64,000 bases of DNA, from contig CAKAKS010000032.1 in the NCBI GenBank assembly GCA_916700875.1, forward strand, positions 12,809,629 to 12,873,628, written 5' to 3'. The first letter of the stretch is position 1; each line of letters starts with the position of its first letter. A model generated the notes under the pieces. It was not told the DNA's origin and made no database searches. It worked only from the letters and a program-made list of their open reading frames with translations. The stretch is from Sebastes aleutianus. Lineage: Eukaryota; Chordata; Actinopteri; Perciformes; Sebastidae. Shown piece by piece: positions 12,295 through 22,537 of the stretch. A program made the position numbers and the translations under genes.

Positions 12295-12406
12295 TATATA
12301 TTTTTTGGTTCTATATTTAGTTGTGTTGTCTTCAAGGGCTGCTGGGAATGTTGTGTTTTTCAGAATTTAATTTCAGAAATGAATATCTGGAGTAAAAGTG
12401 CACACA

Positions 12407-13135
12407 TTAAAGCGGCAGTAGGCAGAATAATTTTGGCATAATTGGGCAAAAAATCCATAATAACCTTTCAGCATATTGTAATTCAAGTGCTTTGTGAGAT
12501 AACTAGACTTCTGCACCTCCTCATGACTCTGTTTTCGGCTTTAAAAAATCTAGCCCGTGACGGGAGACTTTGACCAATCACAGGTCATTTCAGAGAGAGA
12601 GAGAGAGAGCGTTCCTATTGGCTGTTCATTCAACGGAGGCAGCTGTCAATCACTCGCGAACTCCGATCTAACGGTCAAACTAGGCAGCGCTGATCAAATA
12701 TGAATCAATATTATGTTACGTTAATGTCTATTTCTCTCCTCAAATGTTTTCAGAATCATCTTGTAGTGTACTGTTTAGCTGTAAAATTAGAAAGTGTGCT
12801 CCGGCTGGTGGGCGGTGCTTGATATTTCCTCAATTGATCTCAACATGGCTGCCGGCTCACAAACTTTTCTCATTTTACAGCTAAACAGAATACTACAAGA
12901 TGTTTGTGAGAACATTTGAGGCGGGAAATAGGCATTACAGTAACAGAATATTGATTCATATTTGATCAGCGCTGCCTAGTTTGACAGTTTGATCGGAGTT
13001 TGCGAGTGATTGACAGCTGCTCATGATTTTTTTCAGACTACCTGTCTCATGCACTACTGTCAGGATAGAGTGACCGTTTTATAAAAATAACTTTTTTTAA
13101 TCAATTTGCTCTAATCTCGCCTACTGCTGCTTTAA
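12407..13135 (-). mobile_element. Fold-back MITE, minus orientation (about 730 bases)
   Basis: It is bounded by TTAAAGCGGCAGTAGGC on the left and ACTGCTGCTTTAA on the right. Two internal arms (about 12645-12800 and 12868-13020) are inverted copies of each other around CTGTTTAGCTGTAAAAT, GCGCTGATCAAATATG and GAGTGATTGACAGCTG. Four related copies occur in the window (about 3346-3535, 20173-20979, 48974-49714, 61968-62609), all in the opposite orientation. It sits between the siva1 promoter and the adss1 3' end and has no coding capacity. Confidence 0.8.
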
Positions 13136-13504
13136 CTGCATGATTATAATTAAGGACAAGAATAACTTTTTCCAGATATTAGTGTGAAATATTGCGTGCT
13201 ACTATTTCATACTGAAGATTTCTCTTGATTAATTAACTTAAAGCAATGATCAATACTGTCCCATTACACTCACCTCTAACAGTGCATGGTTTATGGACTA
13301 TTGTATCAACTGATCATGTTTCCATGGATCTATTAACATTTATTTGAAAACATTTGTGCTGGTTTAATTGACGATATGGCCATAGGTTGACATTTATCTT
13401 ATGATTAAATCTCATAATTGTAATAGTTAAATAACAAGAATATTTGACTGCAACAACAAAAACAAACATAGCCAATATGGCTCAAAGGTCACATAGATGT
13501 TTTG

Positions 13505-13510
13505 TTTATT
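13505..13510 (-). terminator. adss1: Probable poly(A) signal of adss1
   Basis: AATAAA on the minus strand, about 85 bases after the adss1 stop codon. It is the first canonical hexamer I noticed downstream. Confidence 0.45.
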
Positions 13511-13594
13511 AACTAATGAGGAGAAAATCAGTTTAGATGATTAAAAGATGCCACATCGTCTGTGCTTCCATCAAGGGGAGATAAAGGTTTCCCG

Positions 13595-16500
13595 TTAGAA
13601 CATCTGGATCATGCACTCTCTGGACTTTCCAACACCAACCCACTTGACTAAAGAAAGAAAAAGAAATAGAGAGAAAGATTAGAAACTGTAGATGTCATAA
13701 TTATCTATACTGGAAAAGACTATTTTTGGTAAGTGTAACAGTGCCATCTAACGGATATCATGCAGTTTCTGCATTACTATTTATTTTGATTTGGAGGCCT
13801 TCAGGGGAAGTGTTGACAATAGTTTTCTGCATTCTTTTATATTCATGTGCATGCTCTGCAAAGAACAAAAATCAAATCTGTAAGTTTTTTGTCAAACATA
13901 CTGGGAACTCCGATGTGGTTCTCAATGAAGCGGATGTAGTTTTGTGCCTTGGCTGGGAGGTCGTTCCACTTCCTGGCTGCAGACGTGTCCGTCTTCCAAC
14001 CAGGGAAGGTCTCATACTCAACCTCCACTTTTTGCAAAACGTCCATGTTGGCTATGATGGAAATAAATAAATGACTAGCCATCTTTAAATAAATCTTATC
14101 AAACAAAACAGAATGGTTTTGTGAGTCTTATTCTACACGTCGTTTCTTCTGTTACGTTACCTGGGAAATGGGGAATTCTTTTTCCGTTGAGTTTGTAGGC
14201 GACTCCAACTTTAATGTCATCCAGCACATCCATAATGTCAAGTTTTGTCAAAGCAATGCTGTTGGACAGGTAACATGTCATAGGAGAACTGTTTAGCATG
14301 TGCTGTTTATCATTATAGCATGTGATTTATGACAGAAGGTTAAATGTGCTTCAATCTTCAAACAACCACAAAACACCTGATGATTTGATTAAACTGTTTT
14401 AGCCACTCACGCGGAGAAGCCATTAATCATATGAGCGTATCTCACGATGACAAGATCCAGCCAGCCGCAACGCCGCTTCCTTCCTGTGGTTACACCCACC
14501 TCGTGGCCCCTCGTCTGCAGCAGCTCTCCTACTGCCTACGGTAAACAGGAAAAAAAAAACAGCCCTCTCTGTTACTTTATTATTCATGAACTTAAAGAGG
14601 ACCTGTTATGCCTTTTTTTTTTCAGGTGCATATTTGTATTTTGGGTTTCTACTAGAACATGTTTACATGCTTTAATTTTCAAAAAACACTTTATTTTTCT
14701 CACACCGGCTGTGTTGCAGCACCTCTTTTCACCCTCTGTCCTAAACGCTCTGATTGAGCTCTTGCCCCGCCCCTCCTGAAAACCCCAGCCTGCTCTGATT
14801 GGTCAGCTGGCCCACTCTGTTGTGATTGGTCAACCGAACCAAACTCTTCAGACTCCCCTCCAGCTCCGCTCTAACTAGCTTTGTTTGAGGGCGTGCCAAA
14901 CTAGCCGCGAGGCAGATATTACGCAAATGTGTTACTTCGTGACATCACAACATTACGGAAGAAAAGACGGGACTTCAGATCAGGAGCCGTGTTTCTGAGG
15001 GGGAGAGTAACTCCCTTTGGCCTGGACTTTGTAACTTTGCAGAACTTAACAAACTAAACGAAAGGGGAAAAGCACAAAAGCATAATAATTCCTCTTTAAA
15101 TGATGAAAGCCTAAAAATATGTAATCACACTAGTCATAAACACAACTGAGTACAATAAAACAACATATGTGCTGGGGGGATTAAGTTTTAACCTCTTGAC
15201 CTATGCCCCTATGGTCAGCTCCCGTGACAAGTAACATAACCCCGGCTCACACAGTAAATATATCCTGAACCCGGACTCCTGCCCTAAATTTATCCCTGTG
15301 AACATGTGACCTGCATAAGAAGTAAAGTGTTTGAACCCGTCTCTCACAAAATTTGACAGCTGCACTCAGCCAGGGAACACCCGCCCCCCTCCTCCTGCCC
15401 TCCACAAGCCCTGCTGCCTGTGTGTCGGCCACATGATCACATACAAACTGTACATGTTAAGCTCAGTATCAGCGAGTTACATAACGTGTCATGTGTCTCT
15501 TCTTCATACAATACGAAGGCCAAGGACACGTGACAACATCCCAGTGATCTTACTAGTTTCCTTAAGTAACATCAAGCTCTTACATTGAGTTGTTCTGTGG
15601 GGAAGGCGCCGATTCCCACTCTGGTAGTGTAGGCCTTTGATACACCGAACACATCACCAATATTCAGCGGAGGGATGCCAAGGCCGGTGCACGCTCCACC
15701 CACAGTGCAGTTTGATGATGTCACAAAAGGATATGTGCCTGATGAGAAAAATGTATATGTCACTATACATAACTTTCAAAAAGCTACAAATAAAATCAAT
15801 TTCACTGCTGCTGATCCTACCAAAGTCAATGTCCAGGAGAGCAGCATTAGCACCTTCCACCAGAATTTTCTTTGGAGATCCATGAAGAGCTTCGTACATG
15901 TAATAGACCCCGTCTCTCACCATCGGCCGCAATCTCTCGCCGTAGTCCTGCACCAAAACAGAAATATGTTTTGTTGATGAACGGAACAATAATAATTCAT
16001 CGATTTTGTAATATATTCAGTTTCATCAACGTCTACCTTGAGTTTTTTCAGTTGGTCCTCAACGTCAACTGTCAAGGCTGGGTACATGGATTGATACTGG
16101 TGGACGAGGTTCTTGAATCTGAAAGGAAAGGATATCACGTCACAACTGTGCATTATGGTATTGGTCGTGGTGTTTGGCAATCCCTACCTCCCAGAGAAGT
16201 CCTTAAAGTCACCCAGGAGGTCACACACACGCAGGCCGGTGCGAGACGCTTTGCTGGAGTACGCAGGTCCAATGCCCTTCTTGGTTGTTCCAATGCTGTT
16301 ATTACAAAACACAAGCCAAAGAGAGTGATGTGATGGATGAAATTAAAGCAGATGTAGTGTACTGTGGCGTATTATCTTTTGGGCCAATGTTGGCCTCCCC
16401 TATCCTTACTTCTTTCCTTCTTGTTGTTGTCTCTCAGTTTCCTGTATGCCATCGACAACCTGGTGGAAATCAAACACTGCGGAGAGACGGCAAAACAAAT

Positions 16501-18626
16501 CAATAAAAAGGCCTCACACGCTACAAAAAAATATGATTTACGCAGGCTGTACTCTATATACAATGACATATACCGTACATACCAAGGTGAGCTCTGTCTG
16601 AGACGATTAGTCTCTTCTCCCAGCCTTTCAGACCTGGTCAGAGAATAGAAATGACATCTATGTAATCTTATTTTACATTTCTATAGTGCATTATGTGTGA
16701 AGTGCATTCTTTCTTATACCTTTCTTTTCATTTTTATCGCCTTCTTCAAACAAGCCAGGTAGATGTATGACCACTCCATTGCCTACAAAAGCAGAGGAAG
16801 AGGAATATGTAGACTCAACTCATATTCTTATAAAACCATGCCGTCTCAATAAAGCTGAATATTACCGATGAGTGATATGCTTTTGGAGTTGATGATTCCA
16901 CTGGGGAGAAGGTGGAAGTCGTACTCCTTGCCGTCCACTACCACCGTGTGTCCGGCATTGTTGCCCCCCTATAAATCAAAGCATGGTATGACGTGATAGT
17001 TTATACTGTCAATGTTTTGGTGACGATATAATCAAATACAGTATCTAACACCCAAGACTCGTTTCATTTTCATGAGACAGCAATAAGCCACCCTCTTCCC
17101 GATTCACTGAGCTTTTCCAGCACCTATTTTAACCGACTTGGCTGGTCGCTGGTGGATCCATCACTAGCTGTTCTAAGTCCTGGCCTTCTCACGTATCAAG
17201 CCACCCAGAGAATGTGACCTCTCTCTCGCCCGGTGGGTGGGGCTCTCAGGCCTCCAGAACACAGGGTGCTAGCTCTCAAGTGGAGAGAGTACAACAAGTA
17301 CAACACAGCAGCAACTGTTGGCAGGTCTCACTGCTGGAGTGACCTCTGATTTCTGACCAGAGGGGTTTATATGTCTTATAGTGAGTGACTGGGCAGAAAC
17401 TGACCGGTCAGGAGTTGTTTTTATTATGAAATTCAGCCTCTTTGTGATCAGCTGAATGAGTCAGAGCAACTTTACACTATGTTTAAGATAAGATAAGATA
17501 AGATATTCCTTTATAAGCCCCGCAGTGGGGCAAAAAACAAGATGCATCAGCTAACACAGTAAAAAAAGAGCTAAACAAAGTGTAACAAAATATGAACCAT
17601 TAAAATAGAAGGAAGTATAGAAATAGGAGCAGTATATACAGTATTGACAATAAACAGACTATTAACAAAATTGCACAAGTGGAAAAGGATAATGCACAGT
17701 GAGAATGAAATGAAGGAGTGGAGGTGGGTACAAGAATTAGTAAAGGGAATCAGGTTTATAAGTTGTAAATTATAAATAAAGACATCTGTAAAATGCTTTG
17801 TAAATTGAGTTTAATGACCACAATTCCCCTATATTATTGAGTGCAGTTATGAAACTACAGTACATACTCAATATTGTAATAGTCAAGATGGTTTCCCAGC
17901 TATATTCTGTTCAGTATTTCCCAAATCATGGAGGTACAAGTGTTTCCATTCTGAGCACCTGTTGCTCTTTAACAGGCTGCTCAGCTGTAGTGACAGATAT
18001 CATTATGAATTCAGAGGGAAAAAAAGATTCATTCATTGACACTCAGCATTAAAGACACGCCCCTGTGGGTACAAGAATTAGTACAAAAATCAGGCTTATA
18101 AGTTGTACATACATAAGCAAAAATTATAAATTTGGCATCTGTAAAATGTTTTGAAATTTGAGTTTAATGGCCACAATTCCCCTATATTATTGAGTACAGT
18201 TATGAAACTACAGTACATACTCAATATGGTTTATTTTCCCAGCTATATTCTGCTAAGTATTTCCCAAATCATGGAGTGTTTCCACTCTGAGCACCTGTTG
18301 CTCTTTAACAGGCTGCTCAGCTGTAGTGACAGATATCATTATGAATTCAGAGGAAATAAAAGATGCATTCATTAACAGCTACAAAGACACGCCCCTGTGA
18401 ATGCTCATCATCCAAAATCACTAATGCAAACATTTACCTGACATCTGCAGACGACGTCGGCTTCAGTCGCCAGCAAGTCGACGACTTTGCCTTTGCCCTC
18501 GTCTCCCCACTGAGCACCGAGCACCACCGTAGCTTTGTTCCCAGCGTCGTTACGCGACCGCTTCTGTCCGGTCGCTGCAGGTTGACTCAGGTTTTTGTGG
18601 TCTTTCGCCGACCAGGTGAGAGACAT
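13595..18626 (-). CDS. adss1: Adenylosuccinate synthetase, muscle-type isozyme (EC 6.3.4.4)
   Basis: The 13 exons, in transcript order, are 18438-18626, 16866-16968, 16720-16782, 16583-16633, 16410-16476, 16188-16295, 16037-16118, 15821-15947, 15584-15738, 14411-14535, 14161-14258, 13902-14051 and 13595-13647. They total 1371 bases and encode 456 aa (human ADSS1 is 457). The enzyme joins IMP and aspartate using GTP, the first committed step from IMP to AMP and part of the muscle purine nucleotide cycle. Visible motifs: the GTP loop GAQWGDEGKGK (37-47, with catalytic Asp and Lys), GGNNAGHTVVVDG (from 64), NIGTTKKGIGP, GTYPFVTSSNCT and TTGRKRRCGWLD. The end KWVGVGKSRECMIQMF is the family C-terminus. 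Wording such as YKLNGKRIPHFP, and the neighbours inf2 and siva1, favour ADSS1 over ADSS2. All introns are GT-AG. Confidence 0.96.
14592..15099. mobile_element. TTAA-ended MITE in adss1 intron 9
   Basis: The ends are TTAAAGAGGACCTGTTATGC and, as inverted repeat, GCATAATAATTCCTCTTTAA. The 508-base interior is non-coding and contains a GCCCCGCCCCTCC patch and several TGATTGGTC blocks. It lies between adss1 exons 9 and 10. TTAA at the borders suggests a piggyBac-like target preference; the family is not named. Confidence 0.72.
17488..17720 (-). mobile_element. 3' tail of a non-LTR retrotransposon in adss1 intron 1
   Basis: On the minus strand the segment ends with TTGCCCCACTGCGGGG, an AT stretch and (TCTTA)n, a 3' end I associate with a widespread fish LINE or SINE family. 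No reverse transcriptase frame remains. Confidence 0.55.
17723..18400 (+). repeat. Tandem duplication of a ~340-base segment in adss1 intron 1
   Basis: Unit 1 runs from about 17723 to 18065 and unit 2 from 18066 to about 18400. Both start GTGGGTACAAGAATTAGTA and share CCACAATTCCCCTATATTAT, GAGCACCTGTTGCTCTTTAA and a closing AAAGACACGCCCCTGTG. They differ by scattered substitutions and small indels, so the duplication is not recent. Confidence 0.85.
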
Positions 18627-18865
18627 GATGGTGGTGGTTTGAGTTTGCCCGTCTCAAGGAGACTAAGCTGTCTCCAAGAGTGGCATTGCCATATCTGTAA
18701 CCTCATAGCCGGTGATGTCAGAGCTGCGTAGCTGTGGGCGACTTGTCTCCAGGGCTGTTAGAGCAACAGGAAGATAGACTCTAACACAACACTCACTGGG
18801 ATGAATGCAGGTACATTCACCTATTAAAAGAACCATTGTGACACTTATTTAATGCAGCCTGCAGA

Positions 18866-20172
18866 TTATGGAGGATGGAACATGCCAAAATAAAGAAATA
18901 AAAAAATAAATGAATAATAATTATATATGCAAAGGGAAAATCTTGCAGAAATAAATAAACAAATGCAGAAATAAATACATTTAAAAAATAAATAAAATTA
19001 AATACATAAATAAATAAAAGGTAAAATTATGATATAATAAGGGAATTAATACAAAGATAAATAAAGAATCAAATTAAAATGGAAAAAATGGAGCAAATGT
19101 GATTTTATGGAGGACGGAACATGCCAAAATCAAAAAATAAATAAATAATTATATATGCAAAGGAAAAATCGTGCAGAAATAAATAAACAAATGCAGAAAT
19201 ACATACATTTAAAAATAAATAAAAATTTAATGCAAAAATAAATAAAATGTAATAAAAATAAATACATAAATAAATAAAAGGTAAAATTATAATATAATAT
19301 GGGAATTAATACAAAGATAAATAAAGAAGCAAATTAAAATGGAAGAAATTGAGCAAATGTGATTTTATGGAGGACGGAACATGCCAAAATCAAAAAATAA
19401 ATAAATAAATAATTATATATGCAAAGGGAAAAAATCGTGCAGAAATAAATAAACAAATGTAGAAATACATACATTTAAAAAATAAATAAAAATTAAATTC
19501 AAAAATAAATAAAATTTTATAAAAATAAATACATTAATAAATAAAAGGTAAAATTATAATATAATAAGGGAATCAATACAAAGATAAATAAAGAAGCAAA
19601 TTAAAATGGAAGAAATGGAGCAAATGTGATTTTATGGAGGATGGGACATGCCAAAATAAAAAAATAAAGGAATAAATAAATAAATAATAATTATATATGC
19701 AAAGGGAAAATCGTGCAGAAAAAAATTAATATTGCAGAAATACATTTATTTAAAAATAAATACAAATTAAATGCAAAAATAAATATTTAAAATGTAATAA
19801 AAAATAAATACATAAATAAATAAAAGGTAAAATTATAATATAATAAAGGAATTAATACAAAGATAAATAAAGAAGCAAATTAAAATGGAAGAAATGGAGC
19901 AAATGTGATTTTATGGAGGACGGAACATGCCAAAATAAAAAAATAAAGGAATAAATAAATAAATAATAATTATATATGCAAAGGGAAAATCGTGCAGAAA
20001 TAAATAAACAAATGCAGAAATAGATACATTTAATAAATAAATAAAAATTAGATGCAAAAATAAATACATTTAATACAAATAAATATATAAATAAATAAAA
20101 TGTATAATTATAATATAATAAGGGAATTAATACAAAGATAAATAAGGAAGCAAATTAAAACAGAAATATCCA
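18866..20172 (+). repeat. AT-rich satellite, about five 240-280 base units
   Basis: Units restart at about 18866, 19104, 19364, 19632 and 19911, each with TTATGGAGGA(C/T)GGAACATGCC or a close variant. AAATAAATAAAT-type runs, AATTATATATGCAAAGGG and TCGTGCAGAAA blocks follow. Units end with AAATGGAAGAAATGGAGCAA. The array lies between the adss1 start and the inf2 3' end. The last unit runs directly into the transposon at 20173. No coding content. Confidence 0.9.
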
Positions 20173-20979
20173 TTAAAGCTGCAGTGGGTTGAAATGGAGC
20201 AAATGCGATTTAAAAAAGTTATTTTTATAAAACGGTCACTATATCCTGACAGTAGTGGATGAGACAGGTAATCTGAAAAAAATCATGTTCCTCTGTGTCC
20301 TCTGGTGTTCCTAATGGCATCTGCAAGATTTCACAGACCGGAGGAAAACAACCAATCAGAGCCGAGCTGGAGCCTTGCCGTCTCTGAGCAGCTGTCAATT
20401 AATTTTCAAACTCTGATCAAACGGTCAAACTAAGCAGCACTGATTAAATATGAATCAATATTCTGTTACTGTAATGCCTATTTCTTGCCTCAAATGTTTT
20501 CAGGAACATCTTGTAGTGTACTGTTTAGCTGTAAAATAAGAAAGTTTGTGACCCGGCAGCCATGTTGAGATCAGTTGAGGAAATACCAAGCACCGCCCAC
20601 CAGCCGTAGCAGTTTCTCATTTTACAGCTAAACAGTACAAGATGTTTCTGAAAACATTTGAGGAGAGAAATAGGCATTATAGTAACAGAATATTGATTCA
20701 TATTTGATCAACACTTCCTAGTTTGATCAGAGTTCGCGAGTGATTTACAGCTGCCTCTGTTGAATGAACAGCCAATAGGAACGCTCTCTCTCTGAAATGA
20801 CCTGTGATTGGCCAAAGTCTCCCATCATGGGCTAGATTTTTTAAAGATTGAAAACAGAGTCATGAGGAGGTGCAGAAGTCTAGTTTTCTCTCACAACACT
20901 TGAATTATAATATGCTGAAAGGCTATCATGGAATTTTTGCCCAATGATGCCAAAAATATCCTGCCTACTGCAGGTTTAA
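20173..20979 (+). mobile_element. Fold-back MITE, longest copy (about 807 bases)
   Basis: It starts TTAAAGCTGCAGTGGG and ends CTGCCTACTGCAGGTTTAA. From left to right there are a unique left arm, an inner arm (about 20390-20545), a loop with AAGCACCGCCCACCAGCC, the inverted inner arm (about 20610-20755) and a right arm with CCAATAGGAACGCTCTC. The two inner arms would form a stem of roughly 150 bp. No coding frame. It is the best full-length reference for the family in this window. Confidence 0.82.
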
Positions 20980-22484
20980 TATCACATTTTATCAATTCAT
21001 TAATGGCTACATTTATTTTTAACATTATTTTGCTATATTTAATGACATTTTATCTATTAAGTCATTTATTTATTTATTTCCATACATAAGAGCTTTTCTA
21101 ATTGCTTATGTTCGCCTCATTACCAGCATCTGTGTAATTAAAAACAAAACAGCTGAACAGTAAATTCACTTTTATTAAAATATATTTAACATTAAAAGTT
21201 ACAATCCATTATATGCTGTCATTATATTTTCCTATTAGAGATCATCTGGATAATATATAAACAACTTAAGACAAGTTTTGTTTTGATGTATTAAATTAAA
21301 TATCTTGCACCAACAACAACAATCATTCAATAGGTGCTGAAAGGTAAATAGAGCATATAGCAAAAAACACATTCACTGCATATTACAACGATACAAAACA
21401 TATAAAGCATGTTCAATTTTTTTGAATCCAAACCACTCATATACACAAATACAACTCATTTACATAAAGTGACATATTGACATCCACGCTGTGAAGATCC
21501 CAGTCGTAGATGTTTTTACTCTTCTTGGTCTCAGATAAACAAATCATTGCAAAAGGAAGACTTCTGCGTCCTCTCCAAGGAGTCAATGCTCATGTATGGC
21601 TCACAACATAAAATACACTGTAGTCCTTCCAGTTCACAACTCCTGCTTGAAATTAACATTTTCTTTTTCCTCTCATTTTCCTTTTTCTGGAAACACCTAC
21701 GGAAACAAAGACTAAAATGAATAGATGGAATCAAAAATATATTTAAATAAAATACTTTAATATCTTTTAACGTTTTTATATTTACATCAGGATAAAAATA
21801 TTGGCTTAAATGCACCTAACATTGTGAAATTTATTCACATGATTGTTGGGCTAGATCTGCTTTAAAAGTTTTTTTTTTTTTAAGTGTAAAAACATTTTTA
21901 ATACATTTACATACACATACAGCATCTTTCAATCATAATCAGATTAACAAAGCACAGTTTACAGGAAGCACACCAGACTGCGTTAGTAGGCTGAACAGTC
22001 CCAGTTGCAGATTTGGGGGGAATGGACAAAAAAATATGGAAGAAGAGACACAAAAGTGGCGGCTTTTATGAAATAACTCAGTCCACGATGACTTCACAAT
22101 GACTTCACAAACTGCAAGGCTGTTTGAGATCAGAACACTGATGTTAGATTATAAATACATAACTGATTAAAAGAGGATTAATTGCTGCACATAATGGCAC
22201 ATTTAGGGTTAGTTCTCCCCAGGGTTTGATGGACATTAGAATCACCGCAAGACACATGTGCGTTTGGTCAAATGGTGTTAAAGATTTTGGCCTGATATTA
22301 ACTGAATTAGAAGAGTGTTAAAGAGAGAGCGAGTGTTAGAAGCTGGACAACAGAGACAAATGAAATCCAGATTCCAGTTAGACCAACAAATGACGTGTTA
22401 TTCGGGACAAAGCTTCGACGGTGATTGAGTTTATTAGGATGATGTTCCTGCTTACAGTTTGCCATCCCATCGACTTGACCTACC
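20980..22484. other. Non-coding interval; probable inf2 3' UTR and flank
   Basis: AT-rich sequence downstream of the last inf2 exon on the minus strand. A possible AATAAA (minus) is at 22430-22435, about 50 bases past the stop codon. A candidate alternative last exon (21653-21696) is listed separately. No other recognisable gene. Confidence 0.4.
21653..21696 (-). other. inf2: Candidate alternative (non-CAAX) last coding exon of inf2
   Basis: An acceptor (TTTCCGTAG) precedes 44 bases that join in phase to the penultimate inf2 exon (22805-23629). They would add a short polybasic tail (GVSRKRKMRGKRKC) and a stop. Mammalian INF2 has a CAAX and a non-CAAX isoform made by alternative 3' exons, so a second terminal exon is expected. 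This one is only a splice-compatible candidate; other candidates, including intron retention, exist. Confidence 0.25.
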
Positions 22485-22537
22485 TCACTGCAACACACAG
22501 CCTTTTTTATGTTTAGTGTGTCCTTTCCCATTGTTAC
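22485..22537 (-). other. inf2: inf2 terminal exon encoding the CAAX box
   Basis: The exon adds 17 codons after the 22805-23629 exon (aac aat ggg ... tgt gtg ttg cag tga) and ends K-K-G-C-V-L-Q-stop. Human INF2-CAAX ends in C-V-I-Q, so this is the expected prenylation signal placing the isoform on the ER. The acceptor is ACACAAG just upstream. Gln in the last position favours farnesylation by the usual CAAX rule. Confidence 0.85.
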
